Shown: positions 32,962 to 46,425 of the stretch, in pieces
How positions within the stretch are numbered: the first letter of the stretch is position 1
How the letters are laid out: each line of letters starts with the position of its first letter
DNA from: Topomyia yanbarensis
Lineage: Eukaryota > Arthropoda > Insecta > Diptera > Culicidae
Direction: 5' to 3'
Length of the DNA: 64,000 nucleotides
Assembly: GCF_030247195.1 (NCBI RefSeq)
Contig: NC_080672.1
Location: forward strand, 28,093,906-28,157,905
Notes under the pieces: model-generated
The model's input: the letters and a program-made list of their open reading frames with translations, nothing else
What the model was told of the DNA's origin: nothing
Database searches by the model: none
Position numbers and translations under genes: made by a program

Positions 32962-34347
32962 ATCGTTTATGCTTTTTTTTATCCATTTACATTCTTTTAA
33001 TCCATTAGACACTTTCCCTTTTATTACTATTACTGCACTTTTCATTCTACTTATACAGTTCGCTTTTGTACTTTTTTCACATATTGAAATATTCTCCTTT
33101 ACCAGTTTTCTCCTTAATTCCGGTCTGATCAATTATTTCACTCTCGCATTATTTTTAATTTCCTTGAAATTTTCCATTATTTATTTTTTACTTTTTTATT
33201 TTTTTCCACTTCTTTCCATTGCTCTATTGTAACTCGGTTTCTTTTCAAATTTTTCAATGGTTCACACTGCTTAAAAAGGAATAAGGGTCAAATCAGGAAA
33301 ATCACGTAGGGTCAGAGTTTACAATTTTCGCATTCGTGAACAGAATAAGGCGATATTTCACCTACTTCGACCAGCAATAAAAAAAGCAACCATACGATGT
33401 AACATTGTTTGCTCTCCAACTTTTCTCGACAAGACAGCATTGGATCTCATCTTTTCGCGGTATAATATGAGATGATATTTTCGCGCCTAATGTAAAACTG
33501 CCGAATAACTAATGGTTTCGCGAAAATTCACAAAAATGATTAGAGACAGATCCTTAGAATGAAAATACTGCAATAAAGTGGGGAAATAAATTCTATAATG
33601 TAATATATTAATGCTTTTCTTGGACTTAATTTATCACTAGGTTCGAAGCTGCGAAATTATCACGCTTCCGTACTGCGTTGTCAGCAAATTCTCGCAATTT
33701 CTTGAAAGGTGAAAAGTTGGGTCCGTGCCTACTAAGGATGAAAAAGCTGTGCGATAAATTGTTTGTCGCGAGAATGAGCGAATATTTTAACCACTGCGTA
33801 GGGTAATTTCGGGAGAGATGCCGCACATTATTAAAAATCAATGTTGCATCAAAGGAAACCATACAATATTAGCCGAAATCGTCGATTATATTTTAGTTTT
33901 TATCCCAAAATTGACATCAATACACATTATTACGTTCACGAAAGTTAGTGTCTGAAACATTAACGAATAAACCGAAGTAACCAATACTTAGATACATATC
34001 GCCCATTTAAATATACACTCTTAGCAAAAATGAAAATTACATTTGAGGTAAACAACGTAGCGACGCATTTTGCTGTCCGATAATAGGATTTTACATGCTA
34101 AGATATGAATAGCTGGCGTCCCAAAGGGGCTAAGCCACATTTTGCATTTTTTACAGGAAATGGAAACAACTTCCGTCTTTCCACATTAACTTTGCCTTTA
34201 TTTTTAAAATGCACGATTTTTTAGTAGTTCTTTAACCCATGTTTTCTAGAAAAAATAAGATCTGTTCATGAACTACTTTTCAAAGCACCCGGGAGTCCAA
34301 AAGGGGGTAACCCACAATTCACACGTCCTTTCCTTATCTTTCGTATT
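32962..34347. other. Non-genic stretch
   Basis: 32970-33235 is strongly pyrimidine-rich on the plus strand. The rest is AT-rich and has no recognised gene. Confidence 0.4.
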
Positions 34348-35526
34348 ACAGTAATGGTATCTTTGGCAAAGTTTTTCCACGGCATCTAGCAATTTATTTG
34401 ATCACTTCATACTAGTTCGGAGCTCGGTAGCTAGGGCGACGCTGCTATCAACTTTTTAATGGAACGAGATAAAAAGATGGTGTCTATACATTTTTTTTGT
34501 AATTTTAAGTTTATTTTCATGCACATATTTAGAGCATGAATATAAATGTAAAATTAAGTTCCACCACAAATACACACGACTTTTCGTGCTTTCTTCAACG
34601 AATTTTATCATAATTTTACATGTGGATTGAAAATTACAGTTTCTTTAAACGGAAATCCAATGTACTTCAATGTATTTTTACTCGAATACTACTTAAAATG
34701 AATGACATGTAATATTACACGAATGAAAGTGTAAAATTGTATGCTGTTTGATGCTCCAATTGATTTTAATGTAATTTTCAATCCAATTTTTGATTCAATC
34801 GTTGTATGTTTACATTCGTATTGATTTACATGTCGTTTAAATTTAATTATTTTTTGGTGTGTATGAAAAAGTTATGTCATGTAATTATAAGTATATATTC
34901 TGAAGATACTAACTTTGTAGGTCCTACAAGTTTTGAGCTATGGCGCATTTTGCACACCTAGAAAAAAATAGTGTAAATTTACGCCTCCTGACCCTGACAT
35001 ATACGAGCATCAAAAATGACTTAGTTTTACGTTTGATTTTAATTTTACATGACGTTTAATTTCGTAAATCGTGTAATTTTACTTCTCATACAGCGTTTGT
35101 TCTGAATGGTAGGAAGTATAATTTTATGTCATTGCGCATGTAAAGTATATGTTTCATGTAAAATTAAACGGAACACGGTAATGTTCCGTCATTTTGTAAA
35201 TTACGGTTTGTTGAATTATGTCATGTTTACAATTACGTCAATGATAAAATTCAGATTTTTTTGGTGTGTGGGAAACAAAATCTGCAATTTTTTTTTTAAC
35301 CAAAACATGCTTTATCGAAATATACAAGACCTACAAAGTTTGCATCTTCAGATGGTATATTTATAATGATAGGACCTACAACTTTCTCGAAGAAACCACA
35401 TTTCTATCTAGCTTTATTAAAAAGTTGATAACAGCGCCGCCCCAGCGATTAAATTTAGAACTAGTATGCTTCAACCAAATACAGCACTAGATGCCATACA
35501 ACAACTTTTCCGAAGATACCATAACT
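34348..35526. mobile_element. Inverted-repeat (foldback) complex
   Basis: 34348-34490 and 35395-35526 are diverged reverse complements sharing ATGGTATCTT, GGCATCTAG, CATACTAGTTC and GCTATCAACTTTTTAAT. A further inner pair is 34899-34923 and 35328-35352 (TCTGAAGATACTAACTTTG type). The right arm resembles the foldback at 60441-61632: CTACAACTTT-TCGAAGA-ACC, ATTTCTATCT and AAAAGTTGATAACAGCGCC occur in the same order. The centre holds another element. Confidence 0.65.
34952..35268. mobile_element. Small element rich in GTAAAATT motifs, nested
   Basis: Left end ACACCTAGAAAAAAAT and right end (inverted) ACACACCAAAAAAATC form rough TIRs. TGTAAATTTAC, TTTTACATGACGTTTAATTT and ACATGTAAA-type words recur. 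Similar words and a TTTTTTTGGTGTGTA end also occur at 34480-34870, and a TTTTTTTGCTGTGTGTAG end at 36455-36472, so several related insertions may be clustered. Confidence 0.5.
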
Positions 35527-35692
35527 GCACAACGAAAAATAATAATTGATTCTGAGTTTTTTTTTTATCTTCCGATCACAATGTACCGTTTTTATTTGAT
35601 CCCTTATTGCTCGGTCAACTTTCAATGTAGAGACAAGTCACTTTCATTGGAATTTTAGAAACAATGCGCTCAATAATATACATTTGTGCAAG

Positions 35693-36717
<1,025 letters not shown>

Positions 36718-37035
36718 TTATTGAGCAGCTTGTAACTCAACCTTGTCGGATGTCCTTTTTTCGGTAGACTGCATATCAACACCGGGGGGGAGACGATTAT
36801 TAGGATGCAACCGCCTCAGTGGATTGACTTCATTCTTCAGTTTGTGCAGCTCCGATCTAGTAACCGGAGCCAATGGGAACACATATATTTCACCCGGAGA
36901 ATCAGCGCTATTAAACCATTTTGAAGAAATGAAATCCAAATTTACACCAATCATGCCAGAATCACATTCATGAACAATAGAACATAGAAAACAAAAGTCA
37001 GCAACATCCAACGATCTCTGAATCCCGTGCATCAT
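36718..37035 (-). CDS. Unclassified 106-codon open frame, possibly a terminal exon
   Basis: The minus frame is open from a TAA near 37070 down to the TAA at 36718 and reads protein-like: DVADFCFLCSIVHECDSGM, then FISSKWFNSADSPGEIYVFP, then LHKLKNEVNPLRRLHPNN, with a charged end (STEKRTSDKVELQAAQ). The composition is better than most frames here, and an ATG pair starts it at 37035. I recognise no family. It might be a small gene, a terminal exon or an old TE coding piece. No poly(A) signal directly follows. Confidence 0.3.
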   Translation of the reverse strand: MMHGIQRSLDVADFCFLCSIVHECDSGMIGVNLDFISSKWFNSADSPGEIYVFPLAPVTRSELHKLKNEVNPLRRLHPNNRLPPGVDMQSTEKRTSDKVELQAAQ

Positions 37036-37137
37036 ATCTCGTTGAATATCATTAGATTTAGGTTAGCAGCCCGAAGTGCAGCCACGCACTCCGGTTAGGC
37101 CACAGAAGTTACCCGTCCATCTTTAGACAATAAAAAT

Positions 37138-37700
37138 GTCTTACTCCACTATCTGGGGCTAGGTGAATTTCTAAAATCTAAGATATCTCCTATGTAACGA
37201 GATTATGTAAGGTTTGCACGCTTATAACTCCGCTATTACTAGATGGGTTTTAATCATTTATACAGTTGCCGATTTAGAAACGCCTAACTTTAATATTGGG
37301 AATAATTTATTATCTGGGCCATAAATATAGTCTATTGAAAATCGTAAAATTGAAAAGTTCACGAAAAAGGGAATCCGTGAGACAGATTTTCAGGCAGAGT
37401 TGGTCAATAAGAAGCACCTAAGTGGCTCTATCAGACACGAAAAGTTGTAAATAGAGGCGCCGCGCGCCCGTTTAAATTAGTTGTTGCTTTTTTGCCAAAC
37501 GAGTAACCTCATAACTATAATGTCCGGACAAAAAGTTATGGATTTTCGGGAACGTTAGCATTTGCACACTCTCACACCCAAGTGAATAAATTAAATATGG
37601 GCACATAAGTAGAGATGCCGCGTGACTGTTCAACAATTCGTTGCTCGCTTGCCAAACGAGCAACATGATGACTATATCGTACGGCTCGGTACAATCGTTC
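37138..37700 (+). repeat. Dispersed repeat A, copy 2
   Basis: Collinear with 20758-21195 and longer. The distal GCCAAACGAG(C/T)AAC block appears twice (near 37495 and 37650), so this copy has an internal duplication of its 3' part. Confidence 0.65.
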
Positions 37701-38689
37701 ATGTTCATGCAAACTTTCAAATCGAGCAGAAGGTGAAGAGCGCACGATACACTTTGCACGTAGAAAGGAAACGGGGGCAAGTTTTAAAACTAAAATTAAA
37801 ATTAAAAGGAAAACAACTCGTTTTATAGTTTTCGCTAAGGAATATGGATTTTTTTTATATATTCCTTAGGGAAAACTACACTTGCAATGGCTTGCTAAGG
37901 TAAAACAAAGTTTCGATTCCATTATAAGCTCTCAGAATCAGAACTTCTGTTCTAACTGGAGCAGTCGTTTATGCGATCATAAGTAATGTTTGCTTTGTTG
38001 GACTTAAAGTCTGCGTGGCTTTCACGACGGCTGTCATGTGCTGAAGAGCGGAACGCAAAACGTTAAAAACAATTTCAACTCTTTTTATATTTTTATTTTT
38101 GAAAATGATGGAATGAAAACAAAACGTTTAAGCATTCTTCAGTGATTTAACAAGGGGATCTGAATAGTGCGAAATTTCCTAAAAAATAGGTTTTGAGAGC
38201 TTTGTGCCTTTCTCATGTAAAGAAAGTCTATGCAATCATTCTGAAAACCGAGAAGTCGGTTCGGTTATTTCTCAGTGAATTCTTTACCAATTTTTACAAA
38301 CTTGATTTCAAATGAAAAGCATGATACTCCCGTTAACTGCTATTGACTTTCATTCCGTTCTGATTTGTGGTTCCTGAGTTATGTTATTGCGGCACGAATT
38401 AATTTCTTTTATAAACCGTAATACAGTCAGTTTACACCAGTTTAAGAGAAAAATAGTTTTTAACCAAAAACTCGCTAGAAAAAAATTGGACAAGAACAGG
38501 ACAAAAGTCACCGCAACAAAATTAAAAAATACCAAATATTGTTAAAAGAGCGGTTTCCTGATGCCCTTTTCCGCTATTTACAGGCTTATTATTCGTTTTC
38601 CTATTTCGTCTGTATAACTATATGCAAACAGCGCTGAACGCAGGAGCAAGATATTCTGATTTGTATACCAAGAAAAAAGGTAGGTAGGT
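37701..38689. other. Non-genic stretch
   Basis: A small hairpin lies at 37828-37878 (AGTTTTCGCTAAGGAATAT facing ATATTCCTTAGGGAAAACT). Nothing else is recognised. Confidence 0.45.
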
Positions 38690-38965
38690 CCACAGATAAC
38701 AGACGTTTAGGCTAGAACAAAATTTCTTCAAAAACCTGTGTAAACTTTCAAATTGATATACGTTGAAAATTCGTGTTTCACTATTGCCATCTGCGCAACT
38801 GTTTTCTACACGTGTTTGACAGCTGCACTCTAACTACATTGTAGTGATCACTGCGCCATCTGCAAACGTTTGCCAAACATGTTTCAGACGTCTGATTTAT
38901 TCGGAATTTCAGTAGCGGGTATTTACACACGATTCAAATCGAGCCTAAACGTCTGTTATCTGTGG
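38690..38965. mobile_element. MITE, 276 bp, 5-bp target duplication
   Basis: TIRs begin CCACAGATAACAGACGTTTA at both ends and run about 24 bp (one mismatch near GGCT). TAGGT lies immediately outside at 38685-38689 and 38966-38970. GCGCCATCTG/CCATCTGCGC-type words recur inside. Non-coding. Confidence 0.88.
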
Positions 38966-38970
38966 TAGGT

Positions 38971-39880
38971 CTAACCACTCGAGATTCACTCCAACGCTTG
39001 TGTTACGATTTCGACTACACGCACATTATGGAGACGCACTTTAAAGAATTTCCCCCCGCAGAGAAAAAAACGTTCTAAACCGGATTACTGTTTTATGGTA
39101 TGAGGGGGTGTACAACAAATTCTTGGGAAATTAAATGCACGCAATACATTTTTGGTTGCTCGTAAAACTATTGTAAAAATCAGTTACAAAAAGATGCTTT
39201 CTCAATAGTCAATACTTTAGGAAATTAATTTTCGATATTTTGCAGACAATTTCCCAGTCAGTAACCCTAGCGCTGATCCGTCGCACTTGGAAGTGGAAAC
39301 GAATACCGAGCGGCTCGTAAAAAAAATCTGTACGAGCTAAAAATGGAAAATATCGATTCCCTTTTCTGTTTCCATCCTTTTATATATAGACCCAACGAAA
39401 AGGTGCGTTTCATCACCGGCGCTGCGTATGCAACTGACAGCCCGCACGTGGTTTCGGATGATTTTCCGCCAGCCATGCTTGCACGTGGGCGAAGTATTTC
39501 AATTACTTCCGTTCCTGGTGGCTAAATATAGCGGAGCGAGTTGCAGGGGGGAAATGGGAAACTCAAAATAAACACGACAAACCCGCAAATGCGTTGCCCC
39601 TTAATTGTGATGTTGCTCGCGGGAATTGGTTTTTATTGCGTCTTGAAGGAAACATACTTTTGTTTTCAGGAGGAAAATCTGTAGGTTCTGTCGGTGCTTC
39701 TAAAGGGTGTCTTATTTATCATTTTTATTCATTTTCGATTTGTTTGATGACTGAGTTGACATATCAATCTCATTTTGTTTTCAATTTGCTCAGTTTTTTC
39801 TGCAATTTCATCATGTCAAAAATATACGCTTAATTAATATCTTCTAATTTTGGAATTTTCAATCAAAACTAACCTTATTT
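38971..39880. other. Non-genic stretch
   Basis: 39270-39530 is less AT-rich, with open frames on both strands (60-69 codons) but no recognised motif. Confidence 0.4.
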
Positions 39881-39883
39881 TCC

Positions 39884-40115
39884 AAAAAAATATCTTTAAA
39901 GACGAAGCTCATTTTTGGTGTATTGGGCACGAAATTAGCAAAAGTGCCTATACAGTGTGATGAGAAACCAAAGAAGAGCCTAAAGACCCCATTCCATCCC
40001 AATAAAGTGACTGTGTGGTGCAGTTTGTACACGCATGGCATGCAGGAAAAGATGCCTGTGCACATATTCATAGAGATACCTTTTCTCAATTTGGCTCTAC
40101 GGCACCGTACTTCGA
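39884..40115 (+). pseudogene. Mariner-type transposase fragment
   Basis: Broken plus frames read KNIFFKDEAHFWCIGHE-like sequence (KDEAHFW near 39900) and, one frame over, CDEKPKKSLKTPFHPNKVTV followed by WCSLYTHG. The S/K-DEAHF motif carries the first catalytic aspartate of mariner and related transposases, and the E-P-x-HPxKVTVWC block follows it at the usual distance. Frameshifts and stops are present and the rest is missing, so it is a dead fragment, different from the DD37E family at 31.7 kb. Confidence 0.7.
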
Positions 40116-40526
40116 ACTTCAAATTAGTAAAAATTTAAATTTTTTCAAATCGCTTGAAATTAGTGGATCGGACAAGATCGGAAGAGTTTTAATGTTTTTT
40201 GAACAGATGGAATTTTGTTTTGCAACACTGTTTCAGCAACTTTGCCGGATCCCGCCATATAACGTAACTTCTTTATCATTCAAATAAAATGTTCAGAAAT
40301 GGATATTTTTAAAGGTGCAATATACAGCGATACAACTATTTTCAGTTAACTTTAAGCTCGAATTATACTAACGGTTGCGTTCAATCGCGTTTGTAATAAT
40401 ATTGTCTTATTTAATACAGTCATGATCACTAGAAAGCGATATTGTTGGATATGTAATGAAAAATGATTAAAAATCCCTCAAAATATCACCAAAAAATTCT
40501 TTAGCAATTTTTGACATACCACATAC
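40116..40526. other. Non-genic stretch
   Basis: Nothing recognised. Confidence 0.4.
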
Positions 40527-40623
40527 ATACATTATACTGCCCATGATCGCATATCAGTCCCATAAAGATAGGAAATCCCATAGAAAACCAGACAACTATG
40601 CGATCATGGGTAGTATAGGTATG
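40527..40623. mobile_element. Tiny MITE, about 97 bp
   Basis: Arms 40527-40553 and 40597-40623 are complementary with about four mismatches; the core is CCCATGATCGCATA. The internal 43 bp is non-coding. Confidence 0.75.
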
Positions 40624-42014
40624 TTAAAAAATAAAACTAAGCAAAAAACCAAAAAAAAAAAACTACAAGGGACAGCCCTATGGGGTTGTACGAATTGCAG
40701 ACGTAGGACTGCAACACGTGAAATATTTAATTTTTTATTACATTTGGATTAATAATTAATCAAACATTTCTTTCTACAGTTCACTTCATGAATCAAACCG
40801 TCTTGCTCATCAGGTCATTTTATTTAGCGATCGAATCCGATTAAAGAAAGCAGACAGAAAACTGTGATGGAAAACCGAACTAATATCTGGAGCTGTCTTA
40901 AAATTTAAAAAAAAATTCTATTGTGTGCGGTAAACAACCAGACCGATGCTTAAAAATCATGTTTTAGACAATACAATCACAGTTCTTGACAAGCTTTATA
41001 GTTTTATTTTGTCGTTATTGTAATTTTCCTAAAGTACACATAAATGTAGCGAATGCAGTGGTCTTAATCATATATCGAAGCAAAACATATACAAGAATCG
41101 AAAATAGTTTTATGGATGGACTTGGATGCATTTTTTTGCAGCGATTTTTTGAGTAACAGTGCATCCATTCATAAATAGGCTTTGTAGTACCTATGTATTG
41201 GTAGAATCAAAGTGGGATAGGTTGAGTGGAAATGAATCTCGTGGAATCAATAAATTGATGAAACGTAAATAATAAACCTTCGTTGCACTTTCTTCTATCC
41301 ATTCGCGTGAATTTGTTGCTAAGAAAGTTTTTGTTTCCTTAGCCTGTCATGGAGACGACAACGCAAAGAAAAACCGAAAGCTTTCGCTTCGCGCAACGAA
41401 AGCTCAGATTTCTAGCCTACACGCAACACTTGGATATACCTACACATTCGCCTCCCCCCAGAAGTAATACCGAGATGTAGTTCCAATGGAGTTTAGTCGG
41501 TGTTAATGGCAGCGTCACCATTCGAGCCCGACTCGCCCCTAGTACACCCCGTGTGGTAGCTTGGACACCTACCAATAGCACGTGTACTGGGTTAGTACGT
41601 AAACAGTCTTCTCCATTGTAAAAAAACGTGTTTAATCCACCTAACAGTGTGATGAGACATTTCTTATAACTCTTATCACTCTCTTCGGATATTATATCGT
41701 TTGAGAGCATTTAGAACTTGATGCTTCGCGATGTTTTTGATAACACATACTACATGGGATAGTGGCAGGACTCAGAGAATCGCTCAAATCAGCATAGGAC
41801 AACATCAGTGCTAGAAATCTCAAACAAAATCAATGGGAAAGCGAAAAAATGGCCCATAAAATAGACATACCAACGAATTATTGTTAATGCTCTGTTAATA
41901 AAATATCTATATTGTGGTGGGAAAACTGAATTTTCCTAAAGGGGTTATATATTGTACTGAAACAAAAAAAAACGATTTTTTTTAATCGATTTGAAGTTTA
42001 TATTTTACTGAAAT
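40624..42014. other. Non-genic stretch
   Basis: A poly(A)-rich tract lies near 40640-40670. An AAAGGGGTTATATA sequence near 41938 resembles the end of the element at 49472. No gene recognised. Confidence 0.4.
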
Positions 42015-42726
42015 TTCCATCGCGACTGAGAACTAAGAAATCAACGCTTTTTCTTGAAAAGGGCGATACTAGCAGTGATACCATTCAAAGAAAATCAACA
42101 GTGAATATTTCCAGACTTGGTTTTATTTCCTATTTAAGAACTATTGTGTTTTTTGACATCCTAGCTTGCATGATTCAGTGATCGAAACCCAAAACTTCAT
42201 AAAGTATTTGAAATTATTAAATTAAAATTTGTTTTTGCTATTGAAATTGACAAAATGATAGTATCGCCCCTTTGGCGATTGTTTACTTTTTCGGTCCCAT
42301 CTATCAGCATTGAAGTATCGCCCTTACGTTTTTTTACAATAACTACCGTTTTACACCACCGATTTCGTCCGGGTTTTTTCAATAGAGATCATTGTTACTA
42401 TTTACAGCTGGTATCAGTCTGATAATCCTAAAAAATACGAAAATAACAGTTTCGCCTCTAAACTGCTAGCAAAAAAAGTATCGCCCTGTTTGTTTGCATG
42501 GAGCGTGGAGGGCGAAACTTTAAATAAACAAACAAAAATACAGTTTCGCCCGTTGTATTTTTTGCTGTAGTTTAAGAAAGCAATATCGTAGAATCAAAAT
42601 TTTTAGGTTAATTTGTTGCGTTTCAAAGCCCTCATTCGCATGTAAGAAAAAAGCCATATGTTTACATTTGTAAGTATCGCCCTTTTCACAAAAAAAGCGT
42701 TGAAATGAAATCGCAGCTCCTGATAT
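42015..42726. mobile_element. DNA element with eight TATCGCCC/TTTCGCCC motifs
   Basis: The outer arms (42015-42075 and 42672-42726) are complementary through CAACGCTTTTT and GAAAAGGGCGATACT with small gaps. The motif (G)T(A/T)TCGCCC occurs at 42061 (inverted), 42261, 42316, 42449, 42479, 42510 (inverted), 42543 and 42674. Repeated subterminal motifs are typical of transposase-binding sites. No coding capacity. Confidence 0.7.
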
Positions 42727-42935
42727 CACGCTATCTCTGAAGTACATGCGTGCATAGTTTCAAATTTTACTTCTACATCGACTTTTTCTAAAGGTGACTT
42801 CCCAGTAGTATTCTTGATTTGAATTATTATCGCTAATCCTAATGCCAAAGAATAAATAAATACCTCACGAAAACGAACCGTTTGGGAAAATCATCATCAT
42901 TACTGGAACTTTCAATTTCACGAAACTTTTCGATA

Positions 42936-43013
42936 ACCTTCCGTCACTTGCGTTAATGCACTGGGTGCACAGTGCTCTAAAACTCTAGCGAAATCGTCTT
43001 AGGGCACCAGCGG
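42936..43013. repeat. Dispersed repeat B, copy 2
   Basis: Matches 14728-14805 through AACCTTCCG, GCACTGGGTGCAC and CTAGCGAAATCGTCTTAGGG. Confidence 0.65.
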
Positions 43014-43365
43014 GTCTGTAAAGAATACTAAAAATTAATTTCTATTCCATAATTTTCAGTTCAGCAATTCGAGAGTTCGTGCTCACCGCAAACCATGAAA
43101 AATAGACTACGTTGTGAAGCGATGATCACTATTTATTAAAAAATCACGGTTAAATAAAAAATAAAACTATAAAAAAATTTCAAATAGTTTATAATTTTCA
43201 CAAACCTATTAGGAAAAATTGTGTAATAAGCTTTCGTAATATTGTGTAGGAAAAAAGCTGAAAATTTGAAATGAAATCTGAGGATTATGATTGATTACAG
43301 AACTCTGGAATTTTCTATTGGAATGTTTTCAGGCTTGAATTTGATATTGATGCTATTTAATAATA

Positions 43366-43412
43366 GTCTTGATTTCACAGTTGTCTAATTTAGACAACTG
43401 TGAAATCAAGAC
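43366..43412. repeat. Perfect 23-bp hairpin, 1-nt loop
   Basis: GTCTTGATTTCACAGTTGTC and three further bases are exactly reverse-complemented after one T. The stem is perfect. Confidence 0.92.
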
Positions 43413-44446
43413 CAATAGATCAGTTACATATCAGGACTCCATTCCGACAATTTATCAAAAGTCCTCATGATGTTTACAACAACAGGTTATCAATCTACGG
43501 ATCAGATAATGTTATTGTAATATTGAATTAAATCAGTTTGCATCAATAAATTTTCAACTCCAATCCAATATTTTTTTTGGGTGGTGGGGGGGGGGGGCTG
43601 TATGGTGTTAAAACCTTCTCTTGGCTACGCCGTTGCTTGGAGTTATTTATTTCGCTTTTCATTTTCCAAAAGGTTTCAGATCAATCCGATGGTCATAAGT
43701 TAGAGAAATTGCAGTCAGAAGGTTCGCACAAATGAACATTTTTGCACTGATAAGTTATCAAGTTCCTTCCAGACAACTTGGAAGCGTTCGGTGATTATTT
43801 CTAGCGGTTGTAGATAGAAAAATGAAATACAAAATTCGATTTATCGAAATAATGTTTGGCTTATTTCAATGGATTATTACTATATTGAACAATAAATAGG
43901 CGACAAAGAGTAATCCACAAACAACAAGCCATAACTTTTAAAGTATTCAAAATAGATATTTGAAGTCTTCAGTAAAGTTATTCGCAAAAGTAAGAGCTAC
44001 AAATTTGCTGAAGGCATCATTTCGTTATAATAACTTCCAAGAAAATTTGTGAAAATATCTCACTCATAGGGGGATTAATCAGCAAAAGCACAATACCAAA
44101 AGAAAGAGCATATTACCTCTATTAAATTCTCCAAAGATACTATTGACCTAAAATAAGCCGTTTTGGCGTTAATAATAGATTACATGTTTTTGGTCATATT
44201 TCTGGCAATGGGAAATGATAGAAATCTTTCGTCCGCATTTAATATTAAATATCTCTTTTGATAATAGTCCGATTTCAACAATCTATAGCTTGTTCGAAAG
44301 CTGTCTAAAAACATATAAATTGTTAATCTATATTGTCAATTCCGGCAGATAATTTAAAAAAACTGCCAAAAACGCCATTATTACGCGTTCAAACATTCAT
44401 ATCTTAAAAACTAAACATCAGAATCAAAAACTAGTTAATAGCGTTC
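43413..44446. other. Non-genic stretch
   Basis: A G-rich run lies near 43580-43600. No gene recognised. Confidence 0.4.
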
Positions 44447-44700
44447 ATACTGTTTTTTAGTTCTTTCATTTAAAACTGGTTTGGATAAGATCGGTTCAGC
44501 CATTGCTGAGAAACACGAATGAGAATTTGTCCGTTACATACACACACACACACAGACACACACACACACACACAGACATTGTCCCAAATCGTCGAGCTGA
44601 GTCGATTGGTATATAAGACTCGGCCCTCCGGGCCTCGGAAAAAATCTTGAAAGTTTGAGCGAATTCTATACATTTCTTTTATAAGAAATGTAAAAATAAT
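44447..44700 (+). mobile_element. Dispersed retroelement-like 3' end, copy 1, with (CA)n
   Basis: Shares an ordered set of blocks with 55450-55667: TTTCATTTnAAACTGGTTT, ATCGGTTCAGCCATT, GACATTGTCCCAA, TCGAGCTGA, GACTCGGCCCTCCGGGCCTC and AGTTTGAGCGAAT, ending in a small hairpin, ACATTTCTTTTATAAGAAATGT, followed by A's. A CA microsatellite (about 44539-44576) sits in the middle. The conserved 3' hairpin plus A tail suggests a LINE or SINE 3' end, but the family is not identified. Confidence 0.65.
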
Positions 44701-46346
44701 TACATTCGCCTCAAACAATGAACCCAAGCGAACGGTGTACCGTGCTTGAATCAAAAAGCTGTGCCAGTACATCGTGTCCGTACACGAATGGAAGATACGC
44801 ATTAAGCAAAATGAGTCAACGCTGGTGATGATGGGTGGTGCGAAAGAGACAACTAGTACCACGACGCTAGTCTCTGCTACACTGGCTGAGGGAGCATGCA
44901 GCGCAGTGCTCTGCTCTGCCTGCTGTCCAAGAGTTAACTGAGCTTGCCCGACCAAATCTGCTCTTTAAATAGTCGATGGTGACGTCAATCATAGAAGCGT
45001 TGCGCGTTAGGTACATAAATCTGTCGTGCCAGACTAGGGAAGCGCAGCCTTCTGTGTGCAAATGCGTGGTATTTTAACTATGTTGAACATTATTTAAAAT
45101 TTTAGTGCCATTATATCAAAAATCTTTGGGTTTATCTATTGGAATCTATTCTTAGAAGTATTTCTGAGCGATATTTGAAGCGATATTGAAAATTTACCGT
45201 AAGATGGCTGAATTATAAGCGTTTAAAATTGGACCACTTTTCGTTACATACCATTTTTGTTGAATTTGCAACGTGCACCCCCATATCGAAAACAAAGACG
45301 TAGTCCCACGTCAAAAATTTGGTTGTTTGCCAGGAATTCGTTCTAGCTACTCATCTGTGCGGTCCCTCGAAATGTCAAACGGGAAACGCGTTGATAATAT
45401 TCAAGGATGCTTTGTTTTTCTTTGGTGTGTGTTGTTTTTTTTTCTTGTCAGGTTATCTATTGTTTATTTTGGATAGCAGGAAAACATTTTTATGTTGTAA
45501 TGTTATGTTGTCGTCGGTTTTAGAAGTGTTTTTGTAGAGGCTACACCTAAGAGTGAACTGGGTTTCGAACTGTGAGTCGCCCGCAACATTAAGGACTTAC
45601 GGCCAAACTTCTCAGAATCATCTCAAAGTTTTGGTTATACTGGACATTAGTGAAGAGTGGAGGCATCCCAGAACAAGAGCGCGGAGTAGGGCATTGCAAA
45701 AAATCTCTCATTTTTGAATTCCCAAAGTCCCCCCCCCTTTCATATTGAATCATATTGACAAATGTCAAAGTAAGCTTAGACACCAAATTTCACATCATTT
45801 GGACAATTTTAGACTACCGCCCACTTCGTTTGAAGTTTTTGAAATTGGTGCTATATGGGAAAATGTGGAGGAATAATATATTGAATGCTATAATTGTTGA
45901 TGTAGCACTCAGAAAATTACAATTCATGCCTCCTTTTAAAGGAAATAACCTTAGTATTTAAATAGAGATATTTATATTGCTCGAAAAAATACGGGAAAGT
46001 TGGGGAGTGGGTACCCTATTTTTAATTTTTTTCTGCTCAGTGCTGCATTATACATATGTTGCAGTTTTTCAAATATAAAAAATCTCAGAAATCGAACGGA
46101 ACCTTTGCGACCTTTGTCCGAATAAAAGAGGTTGGCGTTATAGGCCCTTTGATTATTCATATCAAATTTTGTCATTTTCTCGTGTATATATCTCCATTAT
46201 TCTTCAATCAATTTTCATAAAATGAATCTTGTTGAAAGTGTAAAATTCCTAGGAACAAAATAAAAAAGATTTGTTACCAATAAAATTCAGAAACATGAAA
46301 ATTTTTGACATTTAGTCTCGCTTCCACATTTTTATCAATGTAATGT
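44701..46346. other. Non-genic stretch
   Basis: 44700-45070 is less AT-rich and possibly unique sequence, without recognised coding. The rest shows nothing nameable. Confidence 0.4.
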
Positions 46347-46425
46347 ACTGCCGTTATACGCATATTTGTCCCATGTTCTACGGTATTCCCTATATACATG
46401 GGACAATTATGTGTATAACGGCAGT
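46347..46425. repeat. Inverted repeat, 29-bp arms
   Basis: 46347-46375 and 46397-46425 are complementary at 27 of 29 positions (ACTGCCGTTATACG...), with a 21-bp spacer. Probably a very small MITE. Confidence 0.85.

Noticed and set aside
33626..33862. 78-codon minus frame
   Set aside because: No motif, start context or conservation evidence.
44470..44955. 161-codon minus frame with VCVCVC run
   Set aside because: Crosses the CA microsatellite and a dispersed repeat; no real domain.
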